A DNA stretch of 53,463 nucleotides. Source: Pelagibacteraceae bacterium AG-447-N18. GTDB lineage: Bacteria > Pseudomonadota > Alphaproteobacteria > Pelagibacterales > Pelagibacteraceae. Position numbers and translations under genes: made by a program. The stretch covers positions 1 to 53,463 of the forward strand of contig QCQE01000008.1 of the NCBI GenBank assembly GCA_003212275.1, written 5' to 3'. Positions 8,715 through 17,232 of the stretch are shown one piece after another. Below the pieces are notes generated by a model. That model was given only the letters and a program-made list of their open reading frames with translations. It did not search any database and was not told where the DNA came from. Position 1 is the stretch's first letter, and every line of letters starts with the position of its first letter.

Positions 8715-9506
8715 ATGAGACCAAATAAAATAAAAAAGATGATGAGAGACGGTCAGCAAATAATTAATGGCTGGTTACAAATTCCTAGCTCTTTTTCAGC
8801 GGAGGTAATGTCTCATCAAGGTTGGGACTCGCTTACAATTGATATGCAACATGGTGTTATAGATTATCCAAATGCATTACAAATGCTGCAATCAATTTCA
8901 TCAACGGATGTTACTCCTTTAGCAAGAGTAAATTGGAACGAGCCAGGACAAATAATGAAAATTTTAGATGCTGGATGCTACGGTATAATTTGTCCAATGG
9001 TTAGTAACAAATCTGAAGCAGAAAAATTTGTTCAAGCATGCATGTACCCCCCTAAAGGTTATAGAAGTTTTGGACCAATTAGAGGATTAATTTATGGAGG
9101 TTCAGATTATGGAGATTTTGCAAATGATGAGATTTTAAAAATGGCAATGATAGAGACAAAAGAGGCCTTGGATAAATTAGATGAAATTATGAGTACACCT
9201 GGAATAGATGGAATTTACATTGGACCTGCTGATTTAAGTCTGGCTATAGGTCAAAAACCAGCTTTTGATAATCCTGAAGGAAGCCCAACTTATGAAAAGA
9301 TTTTGAATATCTTAGAACATGCAAAAAAAAATAAAATTTTCGCGGGTGTACATAATGCTACTCCAGAGTATGCTAAGAAAATGCTTAATCTAGGATTTAA
9401 TTTAGTAACTATAGGATCCGATCAAAGGTATATAAGTGCAGGTGCGAAAGATGCTGTATCTAAATTAAAATCAATTAAATCAAAACAAGACTCTAAAGCT
9501 TACTAA
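8715..9506 (+). CDS. HpcH/HpaI family class II 2-oxo-acid aldolase
   Basis: The 263-aa TIM-barrel protein carries the HpcH/HpaI catalytic set: His46 in DMQHG, Arg71 in LARVNW, metal ligands Glu147 in AMIETKEAL and Asp173 in GPADLSLAIG. Relatives reversibly split 4-hydroxy-2-oxo acids into pyruvate and an aldehyde (4-hydroxy-2-oxoheptanedioate, 2-keto-3-deoxy-glucarate and -rhamnonate types). The gene follows the aldehyde dehydrogenase by 1 bp and precedes a hydroxyacid dehydrogenase by 6 bp, so the three form one operon. A 4-hydroxy-2-oxoadipate substrate would fit inositol catabolism but is speculation. Confidence 0.9.
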   Translation: MRPNKIKKMMRDGQQIINGWLQIPSSFSAEVMSHQGWDSLTIDMQHGVIDYPNALQMLQSISSTDVTPLARVNWNEPGQIMKILDAGCYGIICPMVSNKSEAEKFVQACMYPPKGYRSFGPIRGLIYGGSDYGDFANDEILKMAMIETKEALDKLDEIMSTPGIDGIYIGPADLSLAIGQKPAFDNPEGSPTYEKILNILEHAKKNKIFAGVHNATPEYAKKMLNLGFNLVTIGSDQRYISAGAKDAVSKLKSIKSKQDSKAY

Positions 9507-9512
9507 ATTTAA

Positions 9513-10478
9513 GTGTCAGATAAAAAAAAAATTTTAATAATTCAAGCTATTCATAAAGCGGGGATAGATCTTATAAAGAATAACCCAAATTATGATTATG
9601 AGATTATTGAAAACATAGATGACAAAGATATTAAACAAAAAATTTTGGAGTGTGATGGTTTGTCAATTAGAACAGCAAATTTATCTAGTGAATTAATTAA
9701 TATATCAAAAAAACTTAAAATTATATCTCGCCACGGCGTTGGGTACGACAATATTGACCTCAAGTCTTCTAAAGAAAAAAATATCACCTTGGCAATTACG
9801 GCTACAGCAAATGCTGTTGCGGTGGCAGAGCATGTTATGTTTATGTTGCTCAATATATCGAAGAGAAAAAACATGTATGATGAGGCTGTTAAATCAGGAA
9901 ATTTTTCTAACAGAAACAAACTTCCAAAAACAATTGAACTTTGGAAAAAAAATATTTTAATTGCTGGATTTGGAAGAATAGGTCAATCTTTAATTAGAAG
10001 ATGTGAAGGATTTGAAATGAATGTTTTTGTTTATGATCCATTTGTTTCAAAAGATATTATTGAGGAATTTGGTGGAAAAAAAGTTGAAGATCTTACAGAA
10101 GCAGTAAAATCTATGGATGCCATTTCTTTACATATGCCTCTTAATGAAAAAACGAAAAATATTATTAATTATGACTTACTTAAAACAATGAGGAAAAATT
10201 GTATAATCATTAATGCTGCAAGAGGTGGAATGATAAATGAGAATGACTTAGATAAAGCATTAAATGAAAGTCTTATATTTGGTGCAGGTTTAGATGTTTT
10301 TGAAACAGAACCACCTAAAGAAGATAATCCTTTGCTAAAAAACAATAAAGTTTTTTTAAGTCCTCACACTGCTGCATTTACTGAGGAATGCATGATAAGA
10401 ATGGGAAAAGAAACAATACAAAATATAATTGATTTTTTTGAAAAAAAATTACACAAATCAAAAATTATTAAATTTTAA
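9513..10478 (+). CDS. D-2-hydroxyacid dehydrogenase (SerA/glyoxylate reductase-like)
   Basis: The 321-aa protein starts at a GTG. It has the D-isomer hydroxyacid dehydrogenase layout: an N-terminal half-domain ending in SRHGVGYDNID, an NAD Rossmann motif GFGRIG at 152-157, and catalytic Arg237 (NAARGGM), Glu266 (FETEPP) and His285 (SPHTAAF). It lacks the ACT domain of full-length SerA. Such enzymes interconvert 2-oxo and D-2-hydroxy acids. Placement behind the HpcH/HpaI aldolase suggests handling of a short hydroxy- or oxo-acid product of the island rather than serine synthesis. Confidence 0.88.
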   Translation: MSDKKKILIIQAIHKAGIDLIKNNPNYDYEIIENIDDKDIKQKILECDGLSIRTANLSSELINISKKLKIISRHGVGYDNIDLKSSKEKNITLAITATANAVAVAEHVMFMLLNISKRKNMYDEAVKSGNFSNRNKLPKTIELWKKNILIAGFGRIGQSLIRRCEGFEMNVFVYDPFVSKDIIEEFGGKKVEDLTEAVKSMDAISLHMPLNEKTKNIINYDLLKTMRKNCIIINAARGGMINENDLDKALNESLIFGAGLDVFETEPPKEDNPLLKNNKVFLSPHTAAFTEECMIRMGKETIQNIIDFFEKKLHKSKIIKF

Positions 10479-10480
10479 TT

Positions 10481-10981
10481 ATGCGAATAAATTTCAAAAA
10501 TTTTGGACTATTAGAGACATTAGTGTTGTTATCGTTGGTATATGTGGTTGGGATGTTGATTTGGACTGCGAGTACAAGGCCCGCAGTTGAAGCAAAAGCT
10601 AACTTAGTTAAAGAAAATCATAAGAAAGTAGTCGATTTTATTAATGGAGAAATAAATAATTGTGGGAATAATGATGAAGGTAAATTAACTGTTTGGGGTG
10701 ATCCCTGCAATGGCGAATGGTCTTCATCTAAAGTTGTGAATTATATAAACAAAAATCTTAATATAGAGAATCCTTTTTCAGAGGATACTAAAGTAAAAAC
10801 TGATCCTGATCCTAGAATTAAAGCAGAAGGTAAAGCAGGGCAATCAGTTGAGATGGGTGTTATATTTGTGATGTCATCAAATTTTTTACCTGATCCTGGA
10901 TCTGAATGGGTTGTGGGTACTTGTTTTAAATCTCCATGTGTTGCTGCTGGAAATAATGAACTAACTTCACTCTATAGATAG
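10481..10981 (+). CDS. Uncharacterised protein with one N-terminal membrane anchor
   Basis: The 166-aa protein is not recognised. It has a short basic start, one hydrophobic helix at about residues 10-29 with an embedded acid (GLLETLVLLSLVYVVGML), and a polar, probably periplasmic domain with four cysteines (61, 76, 148, 153) that could form two disulfides. The helix with an early glutamate recalls type IV pilin-like proteins, but the glutamate is at +3, not +5, from the only candidate cleavage glycine. It begins 2 bp after the hydroxyacid dehydrogenase and its stop abuts the convergent iolE stop, so it is probably the last gene of that operon. Confidence 0.75.
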   Translation: MRINFKNFGLLETLVLLSLVYVVGMLIWTASTRPAVEAKANLVKENHKKVVDFINGEINNCGNNDEGKLTVWGDPCNGEWSSSKVVNYINKNLNIENPFSEDTKVKTDPDPRIKAEGKAGQSVEMGVIFVMSSNFLPDPGSEWVVGTCFKSPCVAAGNNELTSLYR

Positions 10982-11884
10982 TCAATTTTTATAAATTTCA
11001 ATTTCAGATTTTTTTAATGTATCTGTAAGATATTTATAACCAATTTTTGCATACTCTAACGGATTTGCTTTTGCCGGATCCTGCTCTGCCTCAACCACCA
11101 ACCATCCTGAATAATTATTATTTTTTAATACATTAAATAAAGGTTGATAATCAATACAGCCATCTCCTGGTACTGTAAACGCACCCTCTAAAAAAGCACC
11201 TCTAAAACTTAAATCCTCTTTTAAAGATTTTTCCAGAACTTGTTTTCTTATATCTTTACAATGGACGTGCAAAATTCTTTCATGATAATTTTGTAATATG
11301 TATTTTGAGTCCCCTTTTGCAAATAACATGTGTCCTGTATCTAATGTTAATTTTACACTTTCATGGGTATTTTCTATAAGTCTTTCAGTATCTTTTTGGG
11401 TTTCAATTATTGTTCCCATATGATGATGATATGCTAAAGGCATCCCTTCATCCTCTAAATATTTTCCTAGTTCAGAAATTTTTTCACAAAACTTCTGCCA
11501 CTCATCCTTTTCCATTTGAGGCCGAGTTGATAATTTCCTGTTGGGATCTCCTTGTATAGAACCAGAAACTTCCGCGAAAACTATACAAGGTGCATCACAA
11601 TCTTTAAATAAATCTAGTTGTTCTTGAATAGATTTTTTTTCTTCCTCAACAGAATTTTTTCTTAAATTTGCGCCATACCATCCTGAGCAAAGTTTAAGAT
11701 TAAATTGATCTAATTTTGGAATTAATTCAGAAGATTTCTTTGGAAATTTTCCACCAGACTCTATGCCTATATAGCCTGCTTCATTGGCTTCTTTTAAACA
11801 TTGTTCTAATGTAGTTTCACCACCTAACTCAGGCATGTCATCATTACTCCATGCAATGGGTGCAACTCCTAATTTTACTGACAT
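10982..11884 (-). CDS. iolE: IolE: myo-inosose-2 dehydratase
   Basis: The 300-aa TIM-barrel protein of the xylose-isomerase-like group matches IolE closely: KLGVAPIAWSNDDMPELGG at the start, GWYGANL near residue 68, a metal/active-site HHHMGT at 153-158, LDTGHMLFAKGD at 181-192, HVHCKD at 206-211 and GDGCIDYQPLF. IolE removes water from scyllo-inosose to give 3D-(3,5/4)-trihydroxycyclohexane-1,2-dione, the substrate of IolD. It is a single gene on the minus strand between two plus-strand units and is divergent from iolG with a 44-bp gap. Confidence 0.93.
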   Translation of the reverse strand: MSVKLGVAPIAWSNDDMPELGGETTLEQCLKEANEAGYIGIESGGKFPKKSSELIPKLDQFNLKLCSGWYGANLRKNSVEEEKKSIQEQLDLFKDCDAPCIVFAEVSGSIQGDPNRKLSTRPQMEKDEWQKFCEKISELGKYLEDEGMPLAYHHHMGTIIETQKDTERLIENTHESVKLTLDTGHMLFAKGDSKYILQNYHERILHVHCKDIRKQVLEKSLKEDLSFRGAFLEGAFTVPGDGCIDYQPLFNVLKNNNYSGWLVVEAEQDPAKANPLEYAKIGYKYLTDTLKKSEIEIYKN

Positions 11885-11928
11885 AAGAAATTTTTTTAGT
11901 TAAGTTATTATTTTAATACAAATTTTAA

Positions 11929-12930
11929 ATGATTGATATAGCTTTATTTGGACTTGGTAGAATTGGTATTATGCATGGAAAAAATTTAATGCGTAGTAAA
12001 GATTTTAATCTTAAATATATTTATGACATTGAACAAAAATTATCAAAAAAATATTCAAAAACATTAAAAACAAAAGCTATTAACAATCCATCTGTGGCTT
12101 ATAAAGATAAAGATATAAAAGCTATTTTTATTGCCTCAACAACATCGACACATATTAGATTTATTTTAGATGGTGTTAAAAATAGAAAAATTATCTTTTG
12201 TGAAAAACCACTGGATTTAAGTATTAAAAAAATTGAGTCCTGTAAAAAAAAAATTAATAAATTAAATCCAAAAATACAATTAGGTTTTAATAGACGATAT
12301 GATCCAACACACAATAATTTAAGAAAACAATTATTTAGTGGAAAAATAGGTAAATTAGAAAAAATTATTATCACTAGTCGTGATCCTGCCCCACCAACTA
12401 TGAAATATCTAAAAGAATCTGGTGGTATTTTTAGAGATATGATGATCCATGATTTTGATCTTGTTAGATTCTACCTTGGTAATGATGAGCCTGTAAAAAT
12501 AATAGCTTCTGGTAGCAACATATCAGACAAAAGATTTAATAAAATAAAAGATTTTGAATTAGCATCTACCATAATTAGATCTAGAGCTGGTGTTCAGTGC
12601 ATAATTACTAATTCCAGACATTGTAGTTTCGGTTATGATCAAAGAATAGAATTATTTGGATCAAAAGGTATGTTAATTTCAGAAAATAAAAGACAAAACG
12701 AGACATCTTTATATTCTGCGCAATCAACTTCGAACAAATCTCCTTTGCTTAATTTTTTTATTGAGAGGTATAAAGATGCTTATAAAAATCAATTAAAGGA
12801 TTTTGCGAAATATATAAGAAAGAAAATTCAACCTCTTGCAGGATTTGAAGAGGGAAGAAAAGCTCTAATAATTGCGAATGCAGCTCAAAAATCTTTACGA
12901 TCAAAAAAGTTTGAAAAACTTAATCTTTAA
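11929..12930 (+). CDS. iolG: IolG: inositol 2-dehydrogenase
   Basis: The 333-aa Gfo/Idh/MocA protein has a Rossmann motif GLGRIG at 8-13, CEKPLDLS starting at residue 91 and the IolG-type catalytic stretch GGIFRDMMIHDFDLVRF with Asp170 and His174. IolG oxidises myo-inositol to scyllo-inosose with NAD+, the first step of catabolism. The gene lies directly upstream of the ABC importer and divergent from iolE, which supports the assignment. No separate inositol regulator gene is present next to it. Confidence 0.9.
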   Translation: MIDIALFGLGRIGIMHGKNLMRSKDFNLKYIYDIEQKLSKKYSKTLKTKAINNPSVAYKDKDIKAIFIASTTSTHIRFILDGVKNRKIIFCEKPLDLSIKKIESCKKKINKLNPKIQLGFNRRYDPTHNNLRKQLFSGKIGKLEKIIITSRDPAPPTMKYLKESGGIFRDMMIHDFDLVRFYLGNDEPVKIIASGSNISDKRFNKIKDFELASTIIRSRAGVQCIITNSRHCSFGYDQRIELFGSKGMLISENKRQNETSLYSAQSTSNKSPLLNFFIERYKDAYKNQLKDFAKYIRKKIQPLAGFEEGRKALIIANAAQKSLRSKKFEKLNL

Positions 12931-12965
12931 TTGAATCAACCCTAAGTAGAATACAACCTGTCTGC

Positions 12966-12994
12966 TTTACAACTAAATGATATTTTGATTAGAT
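12966..12994 (+). promoter_or_regulatory. Possible promoter of the solute-binding protein gene
   Basis: In the 101-bp gap before the binding-protein gene, TTTACA (12966-12971) and TTAGAT (12989-12994) are separated by 17 bp, followed by an AAAGGGG ribosome site just before the ATG at 13032. The -10 match is weak and the region is AT-rich, so this is only a candidate. Confidence 0.3.
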
Positions 12995-13031
12995 TTTATT
13001 TTTAAAAGTTAACTTTAATTAAAGGGGAATA

Positions 13032-13955
13032 ATGAAAACAATAAAAAACTTTATATTAGCTTTAGCAGCATGGGCAATGATGTCTGTTTCTGCTTTAGCT
13101 GTGGATATAATTGTGGTTTCTCATGGTCAAGCAAACGATCCTTTCTGGTCAGTTGCTAAAAATGGAGTTGATGCTGGATGTAAAGACATGGGAGTGTCTT
13201 GTAAATACACAGCACCAGCAACTTTTGACATGGTAGAAATGGCAAAATTAATTGATAATGCTGTATCGCAAAAACCAAAAGGTATTGTGATCACATTACC
13301 AGATGCTGCTGCTTTAGGAAAATCGGTTAAAGCTGCGATTGCTGCTGGTATTCCTGTAATATCAATGAACTCTGGATCTGATGATTATGCATCTTTAGGA
13401 ATTAGTGCACACGTTGGACAAACTGAGTTTGAAGCAGGTGTAGGTGGTGGACAAAAAATGAAAGCCGCTGGTGGAAAAAAAGCATTATGCGTTAACCATG
13501 AGGTAGGAAACGTTGCACTTGATAGAAGATGTGCTGGTTTCAAAAAAGGTTTTGGTGGATCTGTTGATATTTTAGGTACATCAAATGACCCAACGGAAAT
13601 TCAAAAAGCTGTTGCTGCAAAATTAGGTGGTGGCTATGATACTATTCTAACTTTAGGTGCTGGATTATCTGGTGAAGCAGCTTTGAAAGCACTCGAGTCT
13701 GCTGGAAAAGTTGGTTCTGTAAGATTAGGAACATTTGATATGTCTCCAAATATGTTAAAAGCTGCTGCTGCAGGAAAAGTGGAGTTTTTAATTGACCAAC
13801 AGCAATATCTACAAGGATATTTACCAATAGCTATCTTTGGACAATATATGAGATGGGGAACAATGCCAGCGGGTGTAGTGATGACTGGACCTGGGTTTGT
13901 TACTCCTGACAATGCGTCTAAAGTAATTAAATGGGCAGCTCAAGGTTATAGATAA
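13032..13955 (+). CDS. Sugar/cyclitol ABC transporter periplasmic substrate-binding protein
   Basis: The 307-aa protein has a signal peptide (basic MKTIKN, hydrophobic core, cleavage expected after ALA at about residue 23). The mature protein is of the ribose/galactose periplasmic-binding type I fold: VVSHGQANDPFW at its start, KPKGIVITLPDA and GIPVISMNSG in the hinge-side strands. Six to seven other members of this class bind ribose, inositol or fructose. Placement next to iolG makes inositol the likely ligand, by context only. A strong terminator follows immediately, which would favour excess binding protein over membrane components. Confidence 0.9.
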   Translation: MKTIKNFILALAAWAMMSVSALAVDIIVVSHGQANDPFWSVAKNGVDAGCKDMGVSCKYTAPATFDMVEMAKLIDNAVSQKPKGIVITLPDAAALGKSVKAAIAAGIPVISMNSGSDDYASLGISAHVGQTEFEAGVGGGQKMKAAGGKKALCVNHEVGNVALDRRCAGFKKGFGGSVDILGTSNDPTEIQKAVAAKLGGGYDTILTLGAGLSGEAALKALESAGKVGSVRLGTFDMSPNMLKAAAAGKVEFLIDQQQYLQGYLPIAIFGQYMRWGTMPAGVVMTGPGFVTPDNASKVIKWAAQGYR

Positions 13956-13965
13956 AATATGAATT

Positions 13966-13995
13966 AAAGGCCTGACTAATGTTAGTCAGGCCTTT
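13966..13995 (+). terminator. Intra-operon Rho-independent terminator
   Basis: AAAGGCCTGACTAA (13966-13979) is exactly complementary to TTAGTCAGGCCTTT (13982-13995), giving up to 14 bp with a minimal TG loop, followed by more T residues to 14000. It lies 10 bp after the binding-protein stop and 30 bp before the permease start. Partial read-through would give high binding-protein and low permease/ATPase expression. Confidence 0.9.
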
Positions 13996-14025
13996 TTTTT
14001 AATCATCTTTAAATTATAATTTTTT

Positions 14026-15153
14026 ATGTCTGTAAAATCAGAGAGTATTCAATCTAAAAAAGATAGTGGACAAGATGAAAGACTTAAAAAAATTTCACCT
14101 CTTAGAGTTTTATTAAACAGACCAGAGCTTGGTGCTTTGGGTGGCTCAATTTTAGTTTTTATTTTTTTTGGAATAGTTGCTGGTGACACTGGAATGTTTA
14201 GCGCTTATGGGACATTAAATTTTTTAGATGTTTCAGCTAATTTAGGAATTATTGCTATTGCTGCTGCAATGTTAATGATCGGTGGAGAGTTTGATTTATC
14301 AATTGGTTCAATGATTGGTTTTGCAGGAATCTGTATCGCTATACCTGCAATTTATTGGGGCTGGCCTTTATGGACGAGTATTATTTTTGCTTTTGCCATG
14401 GCAGTACTAATTGGTTATTTCAATGGTATAATGGTAGTAAAAACTGGTCTACCATCCTTTATAGTAACACTAGCAATGTTGTTCATTTTAAGGGGGGCAA
14501 CTTTGGCTATTACGAGATTAATTACAGGAAGAACTCAAGTGCCAGGATTAAGAGTTTTAATAGAGGATGATCCAATCGCTTGGTTGTTTGCAACAGATAC
14601 TTTTCAATGGTTATTCACATGGCTTGGATCGATGAAATTAATTGCACTGAGAACTGACGGTACACCATTAGCTACAGGTATTCCACCATCAGTAATATGG
14701 TTTATTGCTCTTACATTATTTGCAACTTGGATACTTATGAAAACTAGATATGGAAATTGGATATTTGCATCAGGTGGAGATAAAGTTGGTGCTACAAATG
14801 TTGGTGTACCTGTTGGAAGAGTAAAAATAAGTCTATTTATTGGAACAGCTGTAGCATCGACAATATTTGCTTGTATTCAAGTTTTAGATGCAGGTTCTGC
14901 AGATACTATGAGAGGAACTTTAAAAGAATTGGAAGCAATAGCAGCTGCCGTGGTTGGCGGGTGTCTTTTGACTGGAGGTTATGGCTCTGCCATTGGAGCA
15001 GCATTGGGTGCTATTATTTTTGGCACTGTTTCAATGGGAATTTTTTATACAGATGTTGATACTGATTGGTTTAAGGTTTTTTTAGGTGCAATGATGTTAA
15101 TTGCAGTAGTATTCAATAATTATATTAGAAAAAAAGTTACGGAGACTAAGTGA
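14026..15153 (+). CDS. Sugar/cyclitol ABC transporter permease (RbsC-like)
   Basis: The 375-aa inner-membrane protein has a polar 35-residue N-terminal stretch followed by roughly ten hydrophobic segments. RbsC-family motifs include [36 protein letters not shown] and [19 protein letters not shown] near the C-terminus. It forms the translocation channel with the ATPase encoded immediately downstream, whose start overlaps this stop (TGATG). It is separated from its binding protein only by a terminator hairpin. Confidence 0.92.
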   Translation: MSVKSESIQSKKDSGQDERLKKISPLRVLLNRPELGALGGSILVFIFFGIVAGDTGMFSAYGTLNFLDVSANLGIIAIAAAMLMIGGEFDLSIGSMIGFAGICIAIPAIYWGWPLWTSIIFAFAMAVLIGYFNGIMVVKTGLPSFIVTLAMLFILRGATLAITRLITGRTQVPGLRVLIEDDPIAWLFATDTFQWLFTWLGSMKLIALRTDGTPLATGIPPSVIWFIALTLFATWILMKTRYGNWIFASGGDKVGATNVGVPVGRVKISLFIGTAVASTIFACIQVLDAGSADTMRGTLKELEAIAAAVVGGCLLTGGYGSAIGAALGAIIFGTVSMGIFYTDVDTDWFKVFLGAMMLIAVVFNNYIRKKVTETK

Positions 15154-15947
15154 TGTCTGAATATTTAGTTCAATTCAATAATATAAGTAAATTTTTTGGT
15201 AAAGTAATTGCTTTGAAAGATGTCACTATGAAACTAAAAAAAGGTGAAATAATGTGCTTACTTGGTGACAATGGAGCTGGAAAATCTACTTTGATAAAAA
15301 CTTTAGCAGGGGTTCATAAACCTGATGAAGGTGAAATTATTTTTGAGGATCAAAAAATAGTTTTTGACTCACCACGAGATGCTTTGGATATTGGGATAGG
15401 TACTGTTTATCAAGATTTAGCATTAGTTTCTCTTATGAGTGTAACTAGAAATTTTTTTATGGGCAGAGAGCCACAAAAAGGTTTACCTTTTTTCAGAACT
15501 TTTGATATTGAAAAAGCAAACATTATAGCTGCAGAAAGAATGGGACAAATAGGTATCGATGTGAGAGACCCGTCACAAGCTGTAGGCACGATGTCTGGGG
15601 GTGAAAGACAATGTCTCGCAATTTCTAGAGCAATTTATTTTGGAGCAAAAGTTTTGGTATTAGATGAACCAACGTCAGCACTAGGTGTACACCAAGCTTC
15701 TATGGTTTTGAAATATATTGTTAAAGCTGCATCACAAGGTTTAGCTGTAATTTTAATTACACACAACGTTCATCATGCTTATCCTGTTGGAAATAGTTTT
15801 ACAGTTTTAAATCGAGGTAAAAGCATGGGAACATTTCAAAAAAAAGATATATCTAGAGAAAAACTTTTAAGCATGATGGCAGGTGGTGAGGAATTAGATA
15901 AGTTAGAAGTCGAACTTAAAGAAATGGACCGAATAGGAAATAATTAG
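15153..15947 (+). CDS. Sugar/cyclitol ABC transporter ATP-binding protein
   Basis: The start is taken as the ATG at 15153 (264 aa), which overlaps the permease stop as TGATG and has GGAGA 7 bp upstream; a GTG one codon earlier is possible. Walker A is GDNGAGKST, the signature is MSGGERQ, and Walker B is [11 protein letters not shown] followed by [11 protein letters not shown]. Unlike RbsA it has one ATPase domain, so it must work as a homodimer, as in FrcA-type importers. It energises uptake by the adjacent permease. Confidence 0.92.
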   Translation: MSEYLVQFNNISKFFGKVIALKDVTMKLKKGEIMCLLGDNGAGKSTLIKTLAGVHKPDEGEIIFEDQKIVFDSPRDALDIGIGTVYQDLALVSLMSVTRNFFMGREPQKGLPFFRTFDIEKANIIAAERMGQIGIDVRDPSQAVGTMSGGERQCLAISRAIYFGAKVLVLDEPTSALGVHQASMVLKYIVKAASQGLAVILITHNVHHAYPVGNSFTVLNRGKSMGTFQKKDISREKLLSMMAGGEELDKLEVELKEMDRIGNN

Positions 15948-15981
15948 ACAAAGATACCACTTCTACATACATAAATTTTGC

Positions 15982-15987
15982 TATAAT
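15982..15987 (+). promoter_or_regulatory. Probable -10 element before the GYD-domain gene
   Basis: A perfect TATAAT sits 30 bp before the ATG at 16018, with a GAAGGG ribosome site at 16005-16010. No good -35 match is visible at the expected spacing, so the gene may have its own weak or activator-dependent promoter downstream of the transporter. Confidence 0.5.
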
Positions 15988-16017
15988 ATTTTTTTAAAAA
16001 AAAAGAAGGGATAACAT

Positions 16018-16344
16018 ATGAAAGCATATATAATGGGAAACTACACTGAAAAAGCTTTTCAAGGTTTTTTAAAAGATCCTAAAAGTGATAGAAAAGCAGT
16101 AGTTGAACAATTAACAAAAGCTATGGGTGGAACAATGCATAGTATGGATATAGTGAGAGGTCCATATGACTTTATAGTTGTAAATGAACTTACAACATTT
16201 GAAGACTTTGCAGCAGTAAAACTTGTAGTAGAAGCATCAGGAGCAGTTAAAAATTTAACAATGTTAGAAGCCATTGATTTTAATAAAGCTACTGTTAAAG
16301 CAAGTGAAGTTGCATCAGGTGCATACAAAGCGCCAGGACAATAA
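16018..16344 (+). CDS. GYD-domain protein
   Basis: The 108-aa soluble protein fits the GYD domain family, small alpha/beta proteins with a ferredoxin-like fold of unknown role. The family feature is seen in MHSMDIVRGPYDFIVVNEL (residues 40-58), where the usual G(x)YD motif is GPYD, followed by a short alternating helix/strand tail ending GAYKAPGQ. It has its own TATAAT box and strong ribosome site, and a hairpin after the stop, so it may be transcribed separately from the ABC importer 70 bp upstream. No function is assigned. Confidence 0.8.
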   Translation: MKAYIMGNYTEKAFQGFLKDPKSDRKAVVEQLTKAMGGTMHSMDIVRGPYDFIVVNELTTFEDFAAVKLVVEASGAVKNLTMLEAIDFNKATVKASEVASGAYKAPGQ

Positions 16345-16352
16345 ATAGATTA

Positions 16353-16380
16353 TTACTTCCAGTACGCGGGCTGGAAGTAA
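16353..16380. terminator. Hairpin between convergent genes, probable bidirectional terminator
   Basis: TTACTTCCAG (16353-16362) pairs perfectly with CTGGAAGTAA (16371-16380) around the 8-base loop TACGCGGG. It begins 8 bp after the GYD stop and ends 6 bp before the thioesterase stop. The T-run on either side is poor, so termination efficiency is uncertain. Confidence 0.6.
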
Positions 16381-16386
16381 ATTTAT

Positions 16387-16857
16387 TTACTTTTTCAATT
16401 TAGAGGAAAACTTAAGGTTTGTATTATCAAAATTTTCTTTATTGTTTTTAATATAATTATCCATAATTTCTAATTTATCTCCTTCGAATTCTGAGACTTT
16501 TCGATTATTTAAATCAACATATAATGCAAGGACTTCAATCGTTGATGCTAAATATTGCTTTTGCTTATGGATCATTTCCATCTTATATTGCAACCTTTTT
16601 TTATCGTGATCAAAAAAAACTAAATTTACATCTACCTCATCATTCATCTTGAGTTCTTGATTATATGTAATATGAGACTCAACAATCATTGTACTTTTTC
16701 CGGTAGTCCTTGCTGAATGCTCACCCATTTTGAAGGTGTCATTTAATATATCCGCCCCATATTTATCAAAGATCAAAAGATAATAAGAAACATTCATATG
16801 ATTATTATAATCAATCCAATCCTTCACAATTTTTTGTGAACTTAAAAAAATCGGCAT
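16387..16857 (-). CDS. Hotdog-fold acyl-CoA thioesterase (4HBT/YbgC-like)
   Basis: The 156-aa protein carries the 4-hydroxybenzoyl-CoA thioesterase family signature VKDWIDYNNHMNVSYYL near residues 11-27, where the Asp/Asn-His-Met-Asn region forms the active-site turn of the hotdog helix, followed by the beta-sheet segments ESHITYNQEL and RLQYKMEMIH. Relatives hydrolyse acyl-CoA or acyl-carrier thioesters in the cytoplasm; the acyl group is unknown. It is 12 bp downstream of the DUF779 gene and probably in the same unit as the aldehyde dehydrogenase. Confidence 0.8.
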   Translation of the reverse strand: MPIFLSSQKIVKDWIDYNNHMNVSYYLLIFDKYGADILNDTFKMGEHSARTTGKSTMIVESHITYNQELKMNDEVDVNLVFFDHDKKRLQYKMEMIHKQKQYLASTIEVLALYVDLNNRKVSEFEGDKLEIMDNYIKNNKENFDNTNLKFSSKLKK

Positions 16858-16869
16858 TGTTAAATAAAT

Positions 16870-17223
16870 TTAATGATTTGGATTATCGTTATCCACTACG
16901 AGACATATTTCAGATTTAGTTAAAAATCTTCTTCCAGTTCCATTATCTAATGAAAACATTCCACCAATTCCTTTTACGGCATCTATCGTAAGATCAGTAT
17001 GTTTCCATTTTTCATATTGATCACCATTCATATAAAATGGAACACCACCTATTTCTCCAAGTTTAATGTCATTGTCTCCCAATGGAAATTCACCCTCTTG
17101 GAAACACATAGGTGCACTCCCATCACAACATCCACCTGATTGATGAAACATTAACTTTTCACCATATTTTTCTTTAAGTTCAGATAGTAAACTAAGTGCC
17201 GAATGTGTTGCAGATACTTTCAT
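16870..17223 (-). CDS. DUF779 family protein, aldehyde dehydrogenase partner
   Basis: The start is placed at the ATG at 17223 (MKVSATHSALSLL, 117 aa), because the upstream in-frame ATG at 17241 lies inside a strong hairpin and the family begins with this segment. The core motif is MFHQSGGCCDGSAPMC with three cysteines, typical of DUF779. This family is nearly always next to an acetaldehyde-type aldehyde dehydrogenase, as here, and its biochemical role is not established. The cysteine-rich motif could suggest metal binding, but that is inference. Confidence 0.85.
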   Translation of the reverse strand: MKVSATHSALSLLSELKEKYGEKLMFHQSGGCCDGSAPMCFQEGEFPLGDNDIKLGEIGGVPFYMNGDQYEKWKHTDLTIDAVKGIGGMFSLDNGTGRRFLTKSEICLVVDNDNPNH

Positions 17224-17232
17224 ATTTTTTCT

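Noticed and set aside
10508-10570. Type IV prepilin cleavage signal
   Set aside because: The glutamate is at +3 after the only suitable glycine instead of +5, and the leader is not typical.
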